Assembly (NCBI GenBank): GCA_017882505.1 | Contig: JADGPJ010000001.1 | Coordinates: 1-64,000, forward strand | Source of the DNA: Solirubrobacterales bacterium | GTDB lineage: Bacteria; Actinomycetota; Thermoleophilia; Solirubrobacterales; 70-9 | Direction: 5' to 3' | DNA length: 64,000 nt | Position numbers and translations under genes: made by a program | The notes under the pieces: generated by a model | Told to the model about the DNA's origin: nothing | Seen by the model: the letters and a program-made list of their open reading frames with translations, nothing else | The model's database searches: none | In this document: positions 40,236 through 49,496 of the stretch, piece after piece | Layout: the number at the start of each line of letters is the position of its first letter | How positions within the stretch are numbered: position 1 is the stretch's first letter

Positions 40236-42791
40236 GTGAGCGCGGCGGATCGACAGAGGCTGGAGGGGGCGACCCGGTACGAACCGGCGGAGGTCGAGTC
40301 GCGGATCTTCGCCGAGTGGATCGAGGGCGGCTACTTCCATCCCGCCGCGGAGGGGACGGCGGCCGACAACTTCTCGGTCGCGATCCCGCCTCCGAACGTG
40401 ACCGGGGCCCTGCACATGGGCCACGCCCTGAACGGCTCGATGCAGGACGCGCTGGTGCGGCTGAATCGAATGAGAGGTCGCAGGGCGCTCTGGATCCTCG
40501 GCACCGACCATGCCGGCATCGCCACCCAGGCCGTGGTCGAGAAAGGGCTGAGGGCCGAAGGCAAGACGCGTCAGGAGATCGGCCGCGAGGCCTTCGTCGA
40601 GCGGGTCTGGGCCTGGAAGCAGGAGTACGGCTCGCGGATCGTCGAGCAGTACAAACGACTCGGCGCCTCCTGCGACTACGAGCGCGAGCGCTTCACCCTC
40701 GACTCCGACTACGTCCGCGCCGTCTACCGCGTCTTCAAGCGGCTCTTCGACAAGGGCTACATCTACCGCGACCACTACATGGTCAACTGGGATCCGGGCT
40801 CGCGCTCGGCGATCTCCGACCTCGAGGTCGAGAACCGCGAGGTCGTGGACTCCCTCTACTCGATCGATTACCCGGTCGAGGACTCCGACCAGGTGCTGAC
40901 CGTCGCCACCGTGCGCCCGGAGACGATGCTCGCCGACACCGCGATCGCGGTCAACCCGGGCGACGAGCGCTACGCGGACCTGGTCGGCGGGTTCTGCGTG
41001 CTGCCGCTGGTCGGGCGGCGCCTGCCGATCATCGCCGACGAGCACGTCGACCCCGAGTTCGGCACCGGGGCGTTGAAGATCACCCCCGGCCACGACCCCA
41101 ACGACTTCGAGATCGGCCGCAAGCACGGACTCGAGGAGATCGTCGTGATCGGCGAGGACGGTCGCCTCACCGAGGAGGCCGGGGACTTCGCCGGGATGAG
41201 CGCCGCCGAGGCGCAGGTGGCCGTGGTCGCGGCGCTGCGCGAGGAGGGCAGGCTGCGGGCCGAGGAGCCCTACGCCCACTCGGTCCCCTTCTCTCACCGC
41301 TCCGGCGAGCGGATCGAGCCGCTGATCTCGCTGCAGTGGTTCTGCCGCATGGACGAGCTGGCGAAACCGGCGATCGAGGTGGTCGAAGCCGACGAGGTGA
41401 GGATCGCTCCGGCCCAGTGGAAGCGCGTCTACCTCGAATGGATGCGGGAAATCCGCCCCTGGTGCGTCTCGCGCCAGCTCTGGTGGGGGCACCGCATTCC
41501 CGTTTGGTACTGCGACGCCTGCGAGGAGACCTTCGTCGCCGAGTCGGCGCCGGAGCGCTGCGGCACCTGCGGCGGCGAGCTGCGCCAGGAGGAGGACGTC
41601 CTCGACACCTGGTTCAGCTCGGCGATTTGGCCTTTCGCGACGCTCGGCTGGCCCGACGACACCGCCGAGCTGCGCGCCTTCTACCCGACCAGCTTCCTCA
41701 CCACCGCGCGCGAGATCCTCTTCCTCTGGGTGGCGCGGATGATCATGACCGGGATCGAGTTCGCCGGCGATGTCCCCTTCCGCGACGTCTACGTCCACTC
41801 GGTGATCCAGGCCCGCGACGGCCGGCGGATGTCGAAGAGCCTCGGCACCGGGATCGATCCGCTCGAGGAAATCGACGTCCACGGCGCCGACGCGCTGCGC
41901 TTTGGCCTGCTGGCGATGTCCTCGAGCCAGGATGTCCGCTTCTCCGACGCCAAGGTCCAGCAGGGCAACGACCTCGCGAACAAGCTCTGGAACGCCAGCC
42001 GGCTGATCCTGCTCAACGCCGCCGCGGTCGAGCCAAAGCCGGCGGTGCTCCACGTCGAGGACCGCTGGATCCTCTCGCGGCTGGAGCGGACGATCGCCTC
42101 GGTCACCGAGAAGCTCGAGACCTACGACTTCGCCCACGCGGTCCAGGAGGCCTACTCGTTCTTCTGGCGCGACCTCTGCGACTGGTACCTGGAGATCGTC
42201 AAGCCTCGGCTCTACGACGGTGAGGAGGAGGTGTCGGCGACGCTGCTCTACGCGCTGGAGCGAGTGCTCGCCCTGCTGCACCCGACGATGCCCTTCGTCA
42301 CCGAGGAGATCTGGTCCTTCCACCCGGCCCGCGACGGCCACCTGGTCGTGCACCCGTTCCCGGTCGCGGACTCCTCGCTCTTCGACGACGCGGCCGAGGC
42401 CGACGTCGAGGGTGGGATCGGGCTGACCCAGCGCCTGCGTGCCTGGCGCGACCTCGTCGACGTGCCGGCCGGGGCGGTGCTGGTGGCCGTGATCGACGGA
42501 GTTGAACCGCCCGGGTTCGTCGGCAGGCTCTCTCGCTTCGAGTTCGACGGCGTCGGTGCCGCGCCCGTCGCCTCGATCGGGCCGGTACGGATCCTCGCCT
42601 CCGAGCAGCTCGACGCCGAGGCGGTCGCGGCGCGGCTGGAGAAGCGCCGCGAGGAGCTGCGGGCCGAGGTCGAGCGCGGCGAGCGCAAACTCGGCAACGA
42701 AGGCTTCGTCGCCAAGGCTCCGTCCGAGGTGGTCGAGGAGGAGCGCGGCAAGCTCGAGCGCTACCGGGCCGAACTCGCCGAGCTCGGCTAG
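40236..42791 (+). CDS. valS: valine--tRNA ligase
   Basis: An 851-aa class I synthetase. HIGH is PPPNVTGALHMGHAL, KMSKS is DGRRMSKSLGTG; the editing domain is present (about 195-340), WFSSAIWPFATLGW is typical, and the C-terminal coiled coil (LEKRREELRAEVERGERKLGNEGFVAKAP) is the ValRS hallmark. Slightly shorter than the E. coli enzyme (951 aa). GTG 40236 replaces the track start 39729, which runs through clpX. The folC start follows after 9 bp, so they form one operon. Confidence 0.97.
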   Translation: MSAADRQRLEGATRYEPAEVESRIFAEWIEGGYFHPAAEGTAADNFSVAIPPPNVTGALHMGHALNGSMQDALVRLNRMRGRRALWILGTDHAGIATQAVVEKGLRAEGKTRQEIGREAFVERVWAWKQEYGSRIVEQYKRLGASCDYERERFTLDSDYVRAVYRVFKRLFDKGYIYRDHYMVNWDPGSRSAISDLEVENREVVDSLYSIDYPVEDSDQVLTVATVRPETMLADTAIAVNPGDERYADLVGGFCVLPLVGRRLPIIADEHVDPEFGTGALKITPGHDPNDFEIGRKHGLEEIVVIGEDGRLTEEAGDFAGMSAAEAQVAVVAALREEGRLRAEEPYAHSVPFSHRSGERIEPLISLQWFCRMDELAKPAIEVVEADEVRIAPAQWKRVYLEWMREIRPWCVSRQLWWGHRIPVWYCDACEETFVAESAPERCGTCGGELRQEEDVLDTWFSSAIWPFATLGWPDDTAELRAFYPTSFLTTAREILFLWVARMIMTGIEFAGDVPFRDVYVHSVIQARDGRRMSKSLGTGIDPLEEIDVHGADALRFGLLAMSSSQDVRFSDAKVQQGNDLANKLWNASRLILLNAAAVEPKPAVLHVEDRWILSRLERTIASVTEKLETYDFAHAVQEAYSFFWRDLCDWYLEIVKPRLYDGEEEVSATLLYALERVLALLHPTMPFVTEEIWSFHPARDGHLVVHPFPVADSSLFDDAAEADVEGGIGLTQRLRAWRDLVDVPAGAVLVAVIDGVEPPGFVGRLSRFEFDGVGAAPVASIGPVRILASEQLDAEAVAARLEKRREELRAEVERGERKLGNEGFVAKAPSEVVEEERGKLERYRAELAELG

Positions 42792-42800
42792 CCGCGCTCG

Positions 42801-44096
42801 GTGGCCCTGGCCCGGTTCGATCCCGACGCCTATCTCGACTCGCTGGAGGCGATCGGGTGGCGCCTCGGCCTGGAGCGGATGCACAAGCTGACGACGGCGC
42901 TGGGGATGCCCCAGCACCGCTTCGGCTCGATTCACGTCGTCGGCACCAACGGCAAGTCCTCGGTGACGCGGATGATCGCGGCGCTGCTGGAGGCCCACGG
43001 CGTCGGCTCCGGCGCCTGCCTCTCGCCCCACACCGCAAGCTGGTCGGAGCGGACGCTGATCCACGGCGAGGAGATCGGAGCGGGGGAGTGGGCAGCCGCG
43101 GTCGAGACGGTCGCCACCGCCGCCGAGGGGGTCAACCGCACCCTCGAGGAGGGCGACGCCGTGACCCAGTTCGAGGCGGCGACCGCCGCGACCTTCCTCG
43201 CCCTGGCGAACGCGAGGGTGAAGGCGGCGGCGATCGAGGCCGGCCTCGGCGGCAGGCTCGACGCGACCAACACGATCCCCTCGCGGGTGACGGTGCTGAC
43301 CTCGATCGGCCTCGATCACACCGATTGGCTGGGGGAGACCGAGCTCGAGATCGCGGCCGAGAAGCTGGCGGTCCTGCGCGACCAGACGACGCTGGTGCTG
43401 GGGCGGGTCTCGCCCGAGGTCGCGGCGCTGGCGGAGCGCACCGCGGCCGAGCGGGGGGCGCGCCTGGTGCGGGCGCCGGAGGATCCCGGGCCGGAGATCC
43501 GGCTGCTGGCGCCGGGCGACTTTCAGCGGCGCAACTTCGCCCTGGCGCGGAGCGCCGCCGAGGCCTTCCTCGGCGAGGTCGACCCGGCGCTGGTCGGCGA
43601 GGTGGCGGCGAGCGTCTCGATTCCGGGCCGGCTGGAGCGGATCGCCGCGCGGCCGCCCACCTACATCGACGCCGCCCACAATCCCGACGGCGTCCGCGCT
43701 CTCGCCGAAGCCCTTCCCGCCGTCACCGGCGATCGGGGGGTCGTCGCCTGCCTGGCGATCCTCGCCGACAAGGACGCCGCCGCGATGGTGGGGGCGCTGG
43801 CGCCGGCGCTGGAGCGGGCCGTCTGCACCGAGCTGCCGGCGGCCGCGCTGGCGGCGCACGGTCGGCCCGGGGCCCGCTCGCGCTCGGCGGCGGAGCTGGT
43901 CGCGGCCTGCGGGGCGGTGGGGCTGGTGGCCGAGGCGGAGCCCGACTTCGAGGCGGCGCTGCTGCGCTCATCCCTGCTGGCGGCCGAGCCGCCGGAGGGC
44001 GCCCTGCTGATCACCGGCTCCCACTACGGGATCGCCCCGGCGCGGGCGGTGCTGGGCGCCGATCCGGCTCAGGTACCGGGCCGGAAACCGCGATGA
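42801..44096 (+). CDS. folC: folylpolyglutamate synthase / dihydrofolate synthase
   Basis: A 431-aa Mur-ligase-type enzyme. HVVGTNGKSSVTRMIAALLEAHG is the P-loop, ACLSPHTASWSER the folate loop, AIEAGLGGRLDATNT and LTSIGLDHTDWLG the metal and second ATP motifs, and YIDAAHNPDGVRAL the C-terminal domain motif. It adds glutamate to dihydropteroate and folates. Start GTG. It lies directly behind valS as in many bacteria. Confidence 0.95.
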   Translation: MALARFDPDAYLDSLEAIGWRLGLERMHKLTTALGMPQHRFGSIHVVGTNGKSSVTRMIAALLEAHGVGSGACLSPHTASWSERTLIHGEEIGAGEWAAAVETVATAAEGVNRTLEEGDAVTQFEAATAATFLALANARVKAAAIEAGLGGRLDATNTIPSRVTVLTSIGLDHTDWLGETELEIAAEKLAVLRDQTTLVLGRVSPEVAALAERTAAERGARLVRAPEDPGPEIRLLAPGDFQRRNFALARSAAEAFLGEVDPALVGEVAASVSIPGRLERIAARPPTYIDAAHNPDGVRALAEALPAVTGDRGVVACLAILADKDAAAMVGALAPALERAVCTELPAAALAAHGRPGARSRSAAELVAACGAVGLVAEAEPDFEAALLRSSLLAAEPPEGALLITGSHYGIAPARAVLGADPAQVPGRKPR

Positions 44097-44114
44097 CTGT
44101 GCGAGGATTCCGGT

Positions 44115-44234
44115 ATGGAACGTGGCGCCGGCTCCCAACTGCTTGCGATGATGGGCCTGGTCGCCGCCGTCGTCGCGATCGTGATCCTCGTCTTCTTCGG
44201 GGTCGGATACCTGTTCGGAAGGCTCTTCCTCTAA
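44115..44234 (+). CDS. 39-aa single-helix membrane protein
   Basis: A short ORF missing from the track: MERGAGSQLLAMMGLVAAVVAIVILVFFGVGYLFGRLFL. It is almost entirely one membrane helix. It begins 18 bp after folC and has ATG and TAA; codon use is G/C-ending as in its neighbours. No ribosome binding site is evident. Such small hydrophobic proteins are common, function unknown. Confidence 0.55.
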   Translation: MERGAGSQLLAMMGLVAAVVAIVILVFFGVGYLFGRLFL

Positions 44235-44325
44235 CGAAACACTCGTCCCGACGGCGCGAACAGGGTTCGGGGAACTCGTGGCGAAGTAGACTGCCCGCTC
44301 CCATTTTGCGGCGGGACGACCCCTT

Positions 44326-45081
44326 ATGTCACTAGCGATCTTCGGCATCAAGAACAACGGCCTCGACCTGGCCGCGACCCTTTTCCTGCTGATGCTGGTC
44401 GTTCTCTGGCTGGCGCTGATCGTCTACACCTACCTCGACGCCCGCCGGCGCATCTCCGATCCGTTCCTGATCGCCTGCGCGACCGTCGCCTCCTTCTTCC
44501 CCTTCATCGGCACCGCCGTCTACGCGATCGTGCGGCCGCCGGAGTACCTCGAGGACGCCCACGAGCGCGAGCTGGAGATCAAAGCGGCGGAGCTGCGGGT
44601 GCGCCAGCTGCGGGATCAGACCTGCCCCAACTGCGAGTACCCGGTCGAGAAGAACTTCCTCCGCTGCCCGAACTGCCAGCGCCGGCTCAAGGACCCCTGC
44701 CCGACCTGCGGCAAGCCGGTCGATCCGCGCTGGGGGCTCTGCCCCTACTGCGAGACCGCGCTCGGCGGCGGCGGCGACAAACCGCGCCGGCCGCCGAAAC
44801 GTGAGCGACGCCCGGAGGCCGAGCCCCGGCGATCCGAGCCCCCGCGCCGTGAGGCGGAGGGGTCGGGATCGCGCGAAGCGCCGCCGAAACGCCAGCCCGC
44901 CCGCCGCAAAAAAGCGCCCGCGAGCAGTGCCAAGAAGCCCTCCGAGGGAGCCCCCGGGAAAGAGCCGCCGAGGCGCCCATCTGCCAAGGAGCCGTCGACT
45001 CCCAACCCCGATCCGTCGACTCCCAACCCTGATCAAAGGAGCCCTAGCCGTGAGCCGGACCCTGATCCTCGTCAAGCCTGA
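44326..45081 (+). CDS. membrane protein with double zinc ribbon and basic/proline-rich tail
   Basis: A 251-aa protein. Two N-terminal helices ([28 protein letters not shown] and [24 protein letters not shown]) are followed by a coil and a double zinc ribbon ([18 protein letters not shown] and [18 protein letters not shown]). The last 100 residues are Pro/Arg/Glu-rich, with a PSTPNPD repeat. Function unknown; perhaps a membrane-anchored adaptor. The 3' end overlaps ndk by 32 bp in another frame. Confidence 0.8.
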   Translation: MSLAIFGIKNNGLDLAATLFLLMLVVLWLALIVYTYLDARRRISDPFLIACATVASFFPFIGTAVYAIVRPPEYLEDAHERELEIKAAELRVRQLRDQTCPNCEYPVEKNFLRCPNCQRRLKDPCPTCGKPVDPRWGLCPYCETALGGGGDKPRRPPKRERRPEAEPRRSEPPRREAEGSGSREAPPKRQPARRKKAPASSAKKPSEGAPGKEPPRRPSAKEPSTPNPDPSTPNPDQRSPSREPDPDPRQA

Positions 45082-45457
45082 CGCCTTCGAGCGTGCACTG
45101 ACCGGCGAGGTGATCGCCCGCTTCGAGCGCAAGGGGCTGAGAATCGTCGCCCTGAAGACGATCCTCGCCGACGAGTCGATCGCCAACCGGCACTACGCCG
45201 AGCACACCGAGAAGCCGTTCTTCGGCGAGCTCGTCTCCTTCATCACCGGCGGCCCGCTGGTCGCGATGGTGCTCGAGGGGGTCGAAGCGGTTCCGGCGGC
45301 TCGCCAGCTGATCGGGGCGACCAACCCGGTCGAGGCGGCCCCGGGGTCGATCCGGGGAGATTTCGCTCTGGAGGTCACCTTCAACATGGTCCACGGCTCG
45401 GATTCCGACGAGTCGGCGGAGCGCGAGATAGGCATCTGGTTCCCAGAGCTTTCCTAG
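45050..45457 (+). CDS. ndk: nucleoside diphosphate kinase
   Basis: A 135-aa enzyme that moves the gamma-phosphate of ATP to other nucleoside diphosphates. [23 protein letters not shown] opens the protein, [17 protein letters not shown] binds the base and phosphates, and the phospho-histidine is in [12 protein letters not shown] 45050 has AAAGGAG 8 bp upstream; the track start runs back through the zinc-ribbon gene. Confidence 0.97.
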   Translation: MSRTLILVKPDAFERALTGEVIARFERKGLRIVALKTILADESIANRHYAEHTEKPFFGELVSFITGGPLVAMVLEGVEAVPAARQLIGATNPVEAAPGSIRGDFALEVTFNMVHGSDSDESAEREIGIWFPELS

Positions 45458-45462
45458 CGCCC

Positions 45463-46017
45463 GTGAAGGTGGTGCTGGCTTCAAGTTCGCCTCAGAGGAG
45501 CGAGATTCTTCGGAAGCTCGGCCTCGACTTTGAGGTCATTGCCCCGGACGTGGATGAGCTGACGGGGGGCGATCCGGAGGTTGAGGTCGTCGAGAACGCT
45601 CGGATGAAGGCTCGGGCGGTTGAGGCCGGGGCGGAGGCGCTGGTGATTGCCTGCGATACGGATGTGGCTCTGGACGGGAAGGCGCTGGGGAAGCCTCAAG
45701 GGGAGGTTGAGGCTCGGGAGTACCTGGATCGGATGTCGGGGAGGGCGCACACCGTGCTCAGCGGGCTGGTCGTGCTCGAGGGCGGGGAGGAGCGGTCGGG
45801 CCTGGAGAGGACCTCGGTCGTCTTCAAGGAGCTCTCTGAGGACGAGAAGATGCGGTACGTGCGGTTCGGGGAGTGGCGCGGGCGTTCCGGCGGGTACGCG
45901 ATACAGACGCTTGGATCGACGCTCGTGGAGCGGGTCGAGGGCAGCGTCTCGAACGTGGTCGGGTTGCCGGTCGGCTTGCTGGCCGAGCTGGCGCCGGCGC
46001 TGTTCGACCGACCCTAG
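45463..46017 (+). CDS. maf: Maf-like nucleoside triphosphate pyrophosphatase
   Basis: A 184-aa protein with LASSSPQRSEILRKLGLDFEVIAPDVDE at the start, ACDTDVALDGKALGKP in the middle and YAIQTLGSTLVERVEGSVSNVVGLP at the end. Family members split dTTP, UTP or modified nucleotides and influence septation. Codons are less strictly G/C-ending than in neighbours (for example ATT, CTT, GCT and GTT in the first half), which may reflect lower expression or transfer. GTG start, 5 bp after ndk. Confidence 0.93.
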   Translation: MKVVLASSSPQRSEILRKLGLDFEVIAPDVDELTGGDPEVEVVENARMKARAVEAGAEALVIACDTDVALDGKALGKPQGEVEAREYLDRMSGRAHTVLSGLVVLEGGEERSGLERTSVVFKELSEDEKMRYVRFGEWRGRSGGYAIQTLGSTLVERVEGSVSNVVGLPVGLLAELAPALFDRP

Positions 46018-46201
46018 CCGCCGGGGAGTGCCATCATGGGGGTGCGGGAATCGCCCGCCGCGGGAGGCGTGCTCCTGCAAGTACTGGAGCAGCACCGTGG
46101 CGAATTCGGAGGCCGAACCACCGCTCCGGCAAGATGAACTCGGGGGCGCGGCCACTCCTTTAGCCGGCGCTCATGCAAAGCACCAAACTTAGGTCTTCCA
46201 C

Positions 46202-47047
46202 GTGTATCGAAAGCAAGTACGCCGCCGCAGGGCGGTACTCGCGCTGTTGGTCATCGGCTCCTTCGTGTTGCTGACGATCACCTATGGGCGCGGCTCGAAC
46301 GGCGTCCAGCGCGGCGTCAGCACGATCTTCAGCCCGGTCCAGTCGGCCGCCGACCGGGCGCTGAAGCCCGCCCGTGACCTCGTCAACTGGTTCGACTCGA
46401 CCTTCGACGCCCGCGGCCGCAACAGTCGCCTCCACACCGAACTGGAAGCCGCACGCGAACAGTCCGTCGGCGCTCAGGCGGCCTTGGCTGAAAACGCGCA
46501 GCTGCGGAAGATCGTCGGACTCGACCACGGCGGAGCGATCCCATCGGGCTACGAACCGGTTACGGGAAGGGTGATCGCGCGCTCCCCGACCGTCTGGTTC
46601 TCCGACGTCACGATCGACGTCGGCTCCAGCGACGGCGTCGCCGTCAACGACCCCGTCGTCAACGGCGACGGCCTCGTCGGCAGGGTCTCCTCGGTGATTG
46701 GCGGCTCGGCGCAGGTGACCCTGATCGCCGACGGGTCCAGCGCCGTCTCGGCCAAAGTCGTACCGCTGGGTGTCCAGGGCGTGGTCCGCCCCGCCGTCGG
46801 CGATCCCGGCAGCCTGATCCTCGACTTCATCGACTCGGCCAAACACGTCCATCGCGGCCAGGACGTGGTCACCGCCGGCTGGCGGGCCCAGGGACTGTCC
46901 TCGCGCTTCCCGCCCAACATCCCGATCGGCGAAGTCACCCACGCGTCGATCGAAGAGCAGGAGGCGCAGCAGCAGGTGGAAGTGAGGCCCTTCGCCGACC
47001 TGCGCAACCTCGACCTGGTCCAGGTCCTGACCGGTGGCTCGCGGTGA
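46202..47047 (+). CDS. mreC: rod shape-determining protein MreC
   Basis: A 281-aa protein with an N-terminal membrane helix (AVLALLVIGSFVLLTITYG), a coiled coil (LHTELEAAREQSVGAQAALAENAQLRKIVGL) and the two beta-barrels outside (VTGRVIARSPTVWFSDVTIDVGSSDGVAVNDPVV, GLVGRVSSV). It links MreB/MreD with PBP2 in the elongasome. No mreB lies upstream here. GTG start; the end overlaps mreD by 4 bp. The 184-bp gap before it (46018-46201) holds only promoter-like DNA, no gene. Confidence 0.93.
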   Translation: MYRKQVRRRRAVLALLVIGSFVLLTITYGRGSNGVQRGVSTIFSPVQSAADRALKPARDLVNWFDSTFDARGRNSRLHTELEAAREQSVGAQAALAENAQLRKIVGLDHGGAIPSGYEPVTGRVIARSPTVWFSDVTIDVGSSDGVAVNDPVVNGDGLVGRVSSVIGGSAQVTLIADGSSAVSAKVVPLGVQGVVRPAVGDPGSLILDFIDSAKHVHRGQDVVTAGWRAQGLSSRFPPNIPIGEVTHASIEEQEAQQQVEVRPFADLRNLDLVQVLTGGSR

Positions 47048-47592
47048 TCCTGACCCCGAAGATCCTCGCCCGCCTGGTGGCGATCGTGCTGCTCGGAGTT
47101 CTGCTCCAGCTCTCCTTCTTCTCCCGCGTCGCGGTCTTCCACGTCAGCCCCGACGTGCTGCCGGCGCTGGTCGTCTCGCTGGGCCTGCTCGGCGGCACGA
47201 TGACCGGGGCGGTGACCGGCTTCTCGGTCGGCTTCCTGCTCGACTGCCTGCTGATCGCGCCGCTCGGCGGCGGCTCGCTGGTCCTGCTCACCACCGGCTA
47301 CCTCGCGGGTCTCTTCCGTGAGCGCTTCGAGATCCACAGTCAGATGGTGGCGCCGCTGCTCTGCATGGTCGGGACCCTGTTCGCCGAGCTCGGCTTCGGC
47401 GCCGTCCAGCTGATGCTGGGGATCGATTCCACGGTCAGCAGCCTGGTGATCCGCGACATGCTGATCAAGAGCGTCTTCGCCTTCTTCCTCGGCTGGCCGA
47501 TCTACCTCGGCGTCAAGCGGGCCCTGCGCCCGGCCCTGGTCGAGGAGCCGGCGGCGCGGCGCAGCCGGCAGCCGACGGTGCTGGGAGCCTAG
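47044..47592 (+). CDS. mreD: rod shape-determining protein MreD
   Basis: A 182-aa membrane protein with about five helices (ILARLVAIVLLGVLLQLSFF, DVLPALVVSLGLLGG, GAVTGFSVGFLLDCLLIAPLGGGSLVLLTTGYLAG...). The order mreC-mreD-mrdA and the GTGA overlap with mreC identify it, as MreD sequences are weakly conserved. Part of the elongasome. Confidence 0.9.
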   Translation: MILTPKILARLVAIVLLGVLLQLSFFSRVAVFHVSPDVLPALVVSLGLLGGTMTGAVTGFSVGFLLDCLLIAPLGGGSLVLLTTGYLAGLFRERFEIHSQMVAPLLCMVGTLFAELGFGAVQLMLGIDSTVSSLVIRDMLIKSVFAFFLGWPIYLGVKRALRPALVEEPAARRSRQPTVLGA

Positions 47593-47597
47593 GAGCG

Positions 47598-49496
47598 ATG
47601 TTCCTCGGACCCGACGACCGGCCGCGCGGCACCCGGCTCTCGCTGCGGATCGCCGTGGTCGGCGGCGTCGCCGTCGCGCTCTTCGCGATCCTCGCCTTCC
47701 GCCTCTGGAACCTGCAGATCCTCGACGGCGGCAAGTATCTGGCGGAGGCGCAGAACAACCGCACCCGGGAGTACAAGGTGATCGCGCCACGGGGCGCCAT
47801 CCTCGACCGCAACGGCGGCGTCCTCGTCGACAACCGCACCAGCCTGGCGCTGCTGCTGACGATGAACAAGCTGCCGGCGGATCCGGCCAAACAGAAGGAA
47901 GAGCTGACCGAACTCGGCGAACTGGCGCACATGTCGCTGAAGAAGGTCAGGCAGACTGTCCGCGAACAGGAAGAAGTCGCCGCCGGGGCGCCGATCACGC
48001 TGCGCCGCGACGTCGGTTACGACCTCGTCTACTACCTGGAAGAGAACCAGCGGCGCTTCCCCGGAGTCACGGTCCAGCGCGTCTTCGTCCGCCAGTACCC
48101 GGACGGCAGTCGCGCCGCACACCTGCTCGGCAGTGTCGGCGAGGTCTCCGAAGAAGACCTGAAAGCGGGTCCCTACAAGAACTTCGAACCCGGTGAAGAG
48201 GTCGGCCAGGGCGGCGCCGAGTACACGTACAACCGCGTTCTGCAGGGCAAGCCCGGGCTGACCAAGATCCAGGTCAACGCGCTCGGAGAGCCGACCCCGG
48301 GGGGGCAGCTGGTCTCCAAGCCGCCGGTTCCCGGCAACAACCTGAGGCTGACGATTAACGGCTCCGTCCAGGCCGCGGGCGAAAGCGCGCTGGCCGACCG
48401 CGGCCTGCCGGGGGCCTTCGTGACGATGAACGTCGACAACGGCGAAATCCTCGGCCTCGGCTCCTTCCCGACCTACGACCCGACGGTGTTCACGAAAACG
48501 ATGACCCAGGCGCAGGTCAACGACCTCTACCGCAGCGAAGCCGCGCCGCTGTACGACCGCGCGACCGAAGGGCTCTACCCGACCGGCTCGACCTTCAAGC
48601 TCATCACCGCGCTGGCGGGACTCGAAGGCGGGCTCGTCACCCCGCAGACGGTGATCCAGGACAACGGCGAAATCACCGTCGGGGAACAGACCTTCGAAAA
48701 CTCCGAAGGCGTCGCCAACGGCCCCGTGAACCTGGTCTCGGCCCTGCGGGTCTCCTCCGACGTCTACTTCTACCTGCTCGGGCTGAAAATGTGGGACACC
48801 AACCAGCTCCAGCACTGGGCGCACGAGCTGGGGATCGGCCGGCCGACCGGGCTCGACCTGCCGGTCTACGAAAACGGCCTGCTGCCGAGCAAGCAGTGGC
48901 GCAACAAGCTCTACGCCGCGGGCGAAACCGAACGTCCCTGGTCGGCGGGCGACGACATCCAGCTTGCGACCGGGCAGGGCGACCTGCAGACGAACCCGCT
49001 GCAGATGGCGATCGCCTACGCGACCCTGGCGAACGGCGGCAACGTCGTCACGCCCCACGTCGGGCTCCGGGTCGAAGACGGCGCCGGACGGGTCCTGAGG
49101 GAATTCGAGCCTCACAGGCGCCGCCACGTCAAAATCAACCCCGCCTACCGCGCCGCGATCCTCGAAGGCCTGCACGAGGCCGCGCAGAGCCCGGGGGGAA
49201 CCTCGTACTCGAGTTACGCCACCTTCCCGATCGAAGTAGCCGGCAAGACCGGCACCGCGGAACGGGCTGGCCACGCGAATCAATCCTGGTACATCGTGCT
49301 CGCCCCGTATCCGAATCCCCGTATCGTGACTGCGGTGACGATCGAGGAAGGCGGCTTCGGCGCCGAAAGCGCCGCTCCGGCGGCCAAGGAAATACTGGAA
49401 GCGTATTTCCAAAAGCAGCTGACCAAAGCCTCCGAAGGCGGCGAAGGCGAAGGCACCGAAACCGGCGCCCCCGAACTCGAAGCGGGCCACGGCTGA
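47598..49496 (+). CDS. mrdA: penicillin-binding protein 2 (elongasome transpeptidase)
   Basis: A 632-aa class B PBP. A cytoplasmic tail and a membrane helix (IAVVGGVAVALFAILAFRLW) lead into a dimerisation/pedestal domain and the transpeptidase. Ser331/Lys334 (YPTGSTFKLITALA) is the SxxK motif and Lys550-Thr-Gly (AGKTGTAER) the KTG motif. It cross-links peptidoglycan during elongation with RodA. Downstream rodA overlaps the stop by one base (TGATG). Confidence 0.95.
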   Translation: MFLGPDDRPRGTRLSLRIAVVGGVAVALFAILAFRLWNLQILDGGKYLAEAQNNRTREYKVIAPRGAILDRNGGVLVDNRTSLALLLTMNKLPADPAKQKEELTELGELAHMSLKKVRQTVREQEEVAAGAPITLRRDVGYDLVYYLEENQRRFPGVTVQRVFVRQYPDGSRAAHLLGSVGEVSEEDLKAGPYKNFEPGEEVGQGGAEYTYNRVLQGKPGLTKIQVNALGEPTPGGQLVSKPPVPGNNLRLTINGSVQAAGESALADRGLPGAFVTMNVDNGEILGLGSFPTYDPTVFTKTMTQAQVNDLYRSEAAPLYDRATEGLYPTGSTFKLITALAGLEGGLVTPQTVIQDNGEITVGEQTFENSEGVANGPVNLVSALRVSSDVYFYLLGLKMWDTNQLQHWAHELGIGRPTGLDLPVYENGLLPSKQWRNKLYAAGETERPWSAGDDIQLATGQGDLQTNPLQMAIAYATLANGGNVVTPHVGLRVEDGAGRVLREFEPHRRRHVKINPAYRAAILEGLHEAAQSPGGTSYSSYATFPIEVAGKTGTAERAGHANQSWYIVLAPYPNPRIVTAVTIEEGGFGAESAAPAAKEILEAYFQKQLTKASEGGEGEGTETGAPELEAGHG

